Shown: positions 58,769 to 64,000 of the stretch, piece by piece
How positions within the stretch are numbered: position 1 is the stretch's first letter
Layout of the letters: each line of letters begins with the position of its first letter
From: Cellulosilyticum lentocellum DSM 5427
GTDB taxonomy: Bacteria; Bacillota; Clostridia; Lachnospirales; Cellulosilyticaceae
Direction: 5' to 3'
DNA: 64,000 bases
NCBI RefSeq assembly: GCF_000178835.2
Contig: NC_015275.1
Location: forward strand, 2,997,001 to 3,061,000
Position numbers and translations under genes: made by a program
Notes under the pieces: generated by a model
What the model was told of the DNA's origin: nothing
The model's database searches: none
The model's input: only the letters and a program-made list of their open reading frames with translations

Positions 58769-60970
58769 TTATTCATTGTCTGCTTCATCTTTAACTGTTA
58801 CAAGACTGCCTTGGTCTTTGTAAAACTCTTCTTCACTTACAAATCTAAAGTCAATGGTACGTGTCATTAAATCTGTCTTAATAACTTGTACATGTACTTT
58901 ATCACCTAGGCGATAAATTTGTTTACTGTGTTCACCAATCCAGCGATGTCCTTCTTCATCAAAGATATAGTAGTCATCTGCCATTTCTGTCACATGAACT
59001 AAACCTTCTACTGTATTAGGAAGTTCCACGTAGCAGCCCCAAGAGGTAGTCCCTGTAATAGCCCCTTCGAACATCTTTCCGATGAACTGCTCCATGTATT
59101 CTACTTTCTTGAGTTTGATTGTTTCACGTTCTGCTTCATCTGCTCTTCTTTCACGAAGAGAACATTGCTTAGAAACCTCTGGCATACGTTCTAATAATTT
59201 TGCTTCTTTCTTACCTTTTAATTCATTATGAAGGTTGTATTTAATAATACGATGAATTTGAAGGTCTGGGTAACGACGAATAGGTGAAGTAAAGTGGCAG
59301 TAATACTTAGCTGCTAAGCCAAAGTGACCATTGCATTCTGCTGTATAACGTGCTTGCTTCATAGAACGAAGGAGCAAGTGACTAATAATACTTTCTTCTG
59401 GTTTACCTTCAATCTCTGCTAATACCTTTTGCATATCCTTTGGATGAATCTTAGTCGTGTTGCCTTTTATCTGATAACCAAAGTTATTGATGAATTCTGT
59501 AAGGGCTAAAATCTTTTCTGGGTCTGGATCTTCATGGCTACGATAAACAAAAGGTTTTTCTTGCCAGAAATAATCTTCTGCAATGGTTTCATTACATACA
59601 AGCATAAATTCTTCGATAATACGTGTGGCTACATTACGATCATATGGCTTCATTTCAAGAGGGACACCCTCTTTATCTAAAATCACTTTAGTCTCAGGGA
59701 AGTCAAAATCAATAGCACCACGTTTCATACGTTTCTTACGTAAAACATCAGCTAACTCTTCCATGGTCTTAAACATTGGAATAAGGTCTTTATAGCGTTC
59801 TTTTACATCTTCATCTTCATCTAGAAGGATCTTTTTCACATTCGTATAAGTCATACGTTCGTCAATGTTAATAAGTGTCTCCATAATTTCATGGCTTTGG
59901 ACGTTTCCATTCTTGTCAATCACCATCATACAAGTTAAAGCTAGCCTGTCTACATGGGCATTTAAAGAACAAATACCATTACTCAGCTTATGAGGGATCA
60001 TTGGAATAACACGGTCTACTAGATAAATACTCGTTCCTCTTTCATAAGCTTCTTTATCTAGTGGTGAATGTTCTTTTACATAATGGGTAACATCTGCAAT
60101 GTGTACGCCTAAACGATAGTTGCCATTTTCTAGTTTTTCAATAGAGATAGCATCATCTAAGTCTTTGGCATCTTCACCATCAATGGTTACCATTTGAATA
60201 GCTCTTAAATCAGTTCGGCCCTTTTTATCTTTATCGGCTACTTCAGAAGGAATATTTTCAATTTCCTTCATCACATCCTCTGGGAATTCTCTTGGTAAGT
60301 CATACTGATAAATAATAGATAAAATATCTACACCAGGATCATTGATATGTCCTAAAATAGAAATAACTTGCCCCTCTGGATTACGACGTTCCTCTGCCCA
60401 ATCTGTAATTTTAACAAGTACTTTATGCCCTGTTACTGCACCTTTAGAAAACTTTTTAGGGATGAAGATATCCCTTGTATATTTTTGATCATCTGGTACT
60501 ACAAAACCAAAGTTTTGACTTTCCTCATAAGTACCTACCAGACTTTCTGGTCCACGTGTTAAGATTTCAATAACTTCTGCTTCTGCACGTTTCTCAGCTG
60601 TCGCTGGTCTTGTGATACGGCACATAACTCTATCTTTATGCATGGCACCATTAACACCTGAAGCAGGAATAAAGATATCCTTTTCTTCTTCATCTAGAAT
60701 AAGAAAACCAAACCCCTTTGGATGTCCTTGAAAGGTTCCTGCTACTAAATTATACGTCTGTGGTACAGCAAATTTGCCACGTTTGGTACGAATGATTTTA
60801 CCTTCTGCAATAAGTTCGCCTATAATTTCTTCTAATTCTGGTCTGTCTGAAGGTGGAATTTGGAGCACCATTATTATTTCTTTAATCTTCATGGGTACAT
60901 AATTAGGATTTTTCATCATCTCTAAAATGACTTGCTTCCTCTCTGCTGTACGGTTCATTTCTTCTCTCAT
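58769..60970 (-). CDS. rnr: Ribonuclease R
   Basis: About 733 residues, from ATG 60968-60970 or the later ATG at 60956-60958. N-terminal winged helix (about 1-65), cold-shock domains (about 70-220), the RNB domain (about 225-600) with VTIDGEDAKDLDDAIS, the active-site aspartates, and RAHIADVTHY-like, LTSPIRRYPDL-type motifs (HFTSPIRRYPDLQIHR), then an S1 domain (about 640-720). It digests structured RNA and helps tmRNA quality control, which fits its place near smpB and ssrA. Confidence 0.97.
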   Translation of the reverse strand: MREEMNRTAERKQVILEMMKNPNYVPMKIKEIIMVLQIPPSDRPELEEIIGELIAEGKIIRTKRGKFAVPQTYNLVAGTFQGHPKGFGFLILDEEEKDIFIPASGVNGAMHKDRVMCRITRPATAEKRAEAEVIEILTRGPESLVGTYEESQNFGFVVPDDQKYTRDIFIPKKFSKGAVTGHKVLVKITDWAEERRNPEGQVISILGHINDPGVDILSIIYQYDLPREFPEDVMKEIENIPSEVADKDKKGRTDLRAIQMVTIDGEDAKDLDDAISIEKLENGNYRLGVHIADVTHYVKEHSPLDKEAYERGTSIYLVDRVIPMIPHKLSNGICSLNAHVDRLALTCMMVIDKNGNVQSHEIMETLINIDERMTYTNVKKILLDEDEDVKERYKDLIPMFKTMEELADVLRKKRMKRGAIDFDFPETKVILDKEGVPLEMKPYDRNVATRIIEEFMLVCNETIAEDYFWQEKPFVYRSHEDPDPEKILALTEFINNFGYQIKGNTTKIHPKDMQKVLAEIEGKPEESIISHLLLRSMKQARYTAECNGHFGLAAKYYCHFTSPIRRYPDLQIHRIIKYNLHNELKGKKEAKLLERMPEVSKQCSLRERRADEAERETIKLKKVEYMEQFIGKMFEGAITGTTSWGCYVELPNTVEGLVHVTEMADDYYIFDEEGHRWIGEHSKQIYRLGDKVHVQVIKTDLMTRTIDFRFVSEEEFYKDQGSLVTVKDEADNE

Positions 60971-61152
60971 GATTATCATCTCTTTTCTTTATGGATGCCC
61001 TAACATCATCTCAATGCAACACTACTATTTTATGATTTCTTTCCTACTTCTATTATACCATATTTTACATATGATTATTTACTTATTTGACCTATTTACT
61101 AACTTTATTTTAAAGTCTAACAAAATAGGGATCTCTTTTTTGACAAAATAAA

Positions 61153-61181
61153 AAACACTCTACAGAAAATGTAAAGTGTTT
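61153..61181 (-). terminator. Terminator after secG
   Basis: On the minus strand AAACACTTTAC pairs with GTAGAGTGTTT and is followed by TTTATTTTG. Just after the secG stop. Confidence 0.85.
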
Positions 61182-61186
61182 GATAT

Positions 61187-61594
61187 TTATTGTGCTGGTG
61201 ATGCTGATGGTTCAGCTGATGGTGATGCACTTGCATCTGCATTATCTGTCGCTTCTGTTGTAGGTGCTGTAGAAGCTCCTGCATTATCAGTTGCTTCAGC
61301 TGATGCTGACGCAGAAGGTTGTACAATTTGTGCATTTGAAGCATTTGTATTATTAGGCATAAGCATAAGAATAAATGCTGCTAATACAAATACACCTGCC
61401 ATGATCTTCGTCCATCTTTCAAACTTACCTTCTAAAGTATGTTTTTTGTTCTTATCCCAGTATGAATCGCTATTTGCTGCTCCCCCAATTGAGCCAAGTC
61501 CTGCAGACTTACCTTCTTGAAGTAAAACAACAACTGTAATTGCAAACGCTGCAATAAGAAATACAATGATTAAAATCATCTTCAGTATTGCCAT
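61187..61594 (-). CDS. secG: Protein translocase subunit SecG with long tail
   Basis: 135 residues, longer than the usual 75-80. MAILKMILIIVFLIAAFAIT is the first membrane segment, followed by VVVLLQEGKSAGLGSIGGAA (the conserved SecG loop) and the second segment (about 65-85). The last 45 residues are an Ala/Ser/Thr/Glu-rich, low-complexity tail with repeats of ATDNA and SASPS. SecG completes the SecYEG channel. Confidence 0.93.
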   Translation of the reverse strand: MAILKMILIIVFLIAAFAITVVVLLQEGKSAGLGSIGGAANSDSYWDKNKKHTLEGKFERWTKIMAGVFVLAAFILMLMPNNTNASNAQIVQPSASASAEATDNAGASTAPTTEATDNADASASPSAEPSASPAQ

Positions 61595-61681
61595 GACTTA
61601 AAGCCTCCTTGAAACCATATGGTATACATATCTTTACTCATCATAGCAGATATTCGAAGAAAAATCAACAATCATACTTTT

Positions 61682-62437
61682 TTATGCAAATATTAATGAA
61701 AATCCCAAAATAATAACTTCTAATAGACTCACAATAATCGTTGCTTTTTTCTTGCTTTTGTGTGTTACCATACTATAGCCCATAATTAAATAAATCATAC
61801 ATACTATTCGTTCTAAAGAGAAAAAGCTTAAAATCGTCATGAGTGTATTATTTGCCATTAAGGTTGTTCGATCAAATAAACTTGCTAGATTAAAGACCAT
61901 GTAATTAACACCTATCAGATTAGCCGCAAAATAATCTACTGTTTGAACTACTAAACTAATAAATAACCCTAATAACATAACAGTATAAAGCGATGCAAAT
62001 TTACATCTGTCCTTTGCTATTACTTTTAATATTTGAAGCACAATAGTTTGTACGAAAGCTATTGCAAACAAAGCAACAAATGAGCTAATGGCTCCAATAA
62101 TTAGGGTTACTATGTACTGCTGACCAATCATATCTTCAGCCACATCTTTGTTTCGTAAAGCATCATAAACCATTTGCCTTATTTCTGGATTAATATGCTG
62201 CATGAAGGTGATTAAAATAATAAATAAGATAAACCCTACAACTGCAATACTATTACCTTTAGGTGGTTCATGCAATAAATTTTCTTGCATCATTTTGCTA
62301 GGTGCAATAATACTATTAATAAAATGCTTATACCAAGGGGTAACCACCCTTGTTTCTTCTTCAATTAAGCGTTCACGGTCTACAACGGCAAAACCACCAT
62401 CAAAGGTGTCTCTTTCTTCTTTTTTTAATTCGCTCAT
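61682..62437 (-). CDS. YIP1-family membrane protein
   Basis: 251 residues with five to six membrane segments after a soluble N-terminus (1-60, with TPWYKHFINSIIAPSKMM). The pattern fits YIP1-type proteins, common in clostridia and of unclear role. GGAGGAAGAAA precedes the ATG. Confidence 0.7.
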   Translation of the reverse strand: MSELKKEERDTFDGGFAVVDRERLIEEETRVVTPWYKHFINSIIAPSKMMQENLLHEPPKGNSIAVVGFILFIILITFMQHINPEIRQMVYDALRNKDVAEDMIGQQYIVTLIIGAISSFVALFAIAFVQTIVLQILKVIAKDRCKFASLYTVMLLGLFISLVVQTVDYFAANLIGVNYMVFNLASLFDRTTLMANNTLMTILSFFSLERIVCMIYLIMGYSMVTHKSKKKATIIVSLLEVIILGFSLIFA

Positions 62438-62635
62438 TTTCTTCCTCCCTACTTGATATGAGTTTGGTTATTGTCATGCTTTTTATTTTTAATTAAATTA
62501 ATATCCACTTGTTTATTATACCTATTGTTTTCAGTTAATCAATAATCTTTACATTATTTTTATAAAATATTTTAAGACTCACTACGTTAATGCTCAAATA
62601 CCAAATTGGTTTTCGAGAACTAACTAGCCACACAC

Positions 62636-62764
62636 AAATTGAAATTTGTCGGGGAGTGAACTTAGTGCTTCAAAAAAATGTGAACCGGAACAACGGAAGG
62701 CACCCATACCCTATCATTTTCTCTCAGACGTACTTCTCATAAACTACAAGACAAATTTCAATTT
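62636..62764. repeat. Long-range 15-bp inverted repeat
   Basis: AAATTGAAATTTGTC at 62636-62650 is the exact complement of 62750-62764. The 99-base inside has no frame. It may be a small RNA or a MITE-like insert; compare the hairpin at 55618-55745. Confidence 0.6.
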
Positions 62765-62787
62765 ATAGGAGTTATGAATAGCAAAAA

Positions 62788-62828
62788 AAATAGCTTACCA
62801 AGTGCTATTTGTACTTGGTAAGCTATTT
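62788..62828. terminator. Bidirectional terminator-like hairpin
   Basis: AAATAGCTTACCAAGT (62788-62803) pairs perfectly with 62813-62828. A run of A on the left gives a T tract for minus-strand transcripts; on the plus side it is followed by GGGG, so it works mainly for the minus strand. Confidence 0.7.
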
Positions 62829-62889
62829 GGGGTTCCAGACTCTTGAAATTTACTTTCATCACTAGCTAAATAGACCTTAAGCAAAGCGC

Positions 62890-63262
62890 AAAATGGCTCC
62901 TCAGCACGTATGCGTTATAGCGTAGTGCCTACTAAAACTAGCTATGAAAGTTCAACCAATGAGTGAGGAGCTCTTAAAAGTCTTGGCCGGTGCACCCTAG
63001 GCTAGGAAGCTAAGACCTTAAGACTCTGGTTTAAAACTTTATTGGGTAATACTAGGTATAAAAACATTGAAAACAACTTATAAGTGGCGCCTTCCTTGCA
63101 GCGCACAAGTGAACATTTTCCTTAAGTCCAGAGGTACCTATAACAATAGATTGAGACTTGGCTGACCCGGTCAGTTCCTCAGGTTGAAGCTGTGGTAATT
63201 ATGCCGTGGGAAGTTATTTATTTTGTTTTTACACTTATATATATGTGGTCAAGTAGTCGAAT
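62890..63262 (+). ncRNA. Candidate structured RNA, copy B
   Basis: Diverged copy of 47812-48175. The pairing is kept: GGCTCCTCA (62895) with TGAGGAGCT (62964), AGTCTT (62979) with AAGACT (63020), CTCTGG (63024) with CCAGAG (63128), and CTGTGGTA (63190) with TGCCGTGG (63202). The last pairs only with several G-U pairs on the plus strand, which would be A-C on the other strand, so plus orientation is supported. It lies just downstream of eno (opposite strand). Identity unknown. Confidence 0.6.
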
Positions 63263-63353
63263 CCCTAATAAAAATTAATAAAAATAATAGCTACATTTTA
63301 CAACAGAAAAGAGAGGGTATTCATGTCCTCTCTTTTCTATATAGCTTATTGAG

Positions 63354-64000
<647 letters not shown>

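Larger units (their letters stand above)
62438..63353. other. 900-base gap between YIP1 gene and eno
   Basis: No protein gene. It holds a 15-bp inverted repeat (62636-62764), a terminator-like hairpin (62788-62828) and structured RNA copy B (62890-63262), described separately. Confidence 0.7.

Overview
The window comes from a low-GC, spore-forming anaerobic Firmicute, most likely a clostridium of the Lachnospirales type; a Cellulosilyticum-like organism would fit, but that is an inference from memory. The reasons are AT-rich codon use, strong GGAGG ribosome sites, a broken spore coat gene (cotJC), an SLH-anchored secreted pectinesterase, and the conserved chromosomal run enolase, secG, rnr, smpB, ssrA.

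1..~40470 is the right-hand part of a large PBSX-like contractile-tail (myovirus) prophage; its left end lies outside the window. On the minus strand, read from high to low coordinates, come: Cro-like regulator, antirepressors, RecT and partner nuclease, an SbcC-like ATPase, replisome organizer, DnaC-like loader, RusA, a short sliding-clamp protein, many small early genes including a SpoIIID homologue, a tyrosine recombinase, a late regulator, terminase, portal, a MuF protein with a toxin-like C-terminus, scaffold, capsid, connectors, sheath, tube, frameshifted tail chaperone, tape measure, baseplate, fibre and holin. The lysogeny module (CI-like repressor, ImmA-like protein, large serine recombinase) is on the plus strand at the right end. 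The recombinase stops about 28 bases before the 3' two thirds of cotJC, so the prophage splits a mother-cell spore coat gene in the manner of skin-type elements.

~40.9-47.5 kb is ordinary chromosome: two GNAT acetyltransferases, a zinc-ribbon protein, a PNPOx-family protein, an IS3 remnant, a lipoprotein and the pectinesterase. 47.7-53.0 kb, downstream of ssrA, is a defence hotspot. It holds a complete retron (PRTase, winged-helix protein, msr-msd RNA, reverse transcriptase) and the wrecks of a DNA methylase, an ABC-type ATPase and a SIR2 protein. The ssrA terminator is duplicated on both sides of the retron. 53.0-64.0 kb is housekeeping: ssrA, smpB, an EamA transporter, three small BFD-like 2Fe-2S proteins beside an NADH oxidase-like flavoprotein with a Fur/PerR-like operator, an amidase, rnr, secG, a YIP1-like membrane protein and the 3' end of eno.

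Two diverged copies of an unidentified structured RNA or element (~47.8-48.2 and ~62.9-63.3 kb) keep the same pairing pattern. Two -1 frameshift sites are well supported by the sequence: A AAA AAC in the tail chaperone and A AAA AAG in the clamp-like gene.
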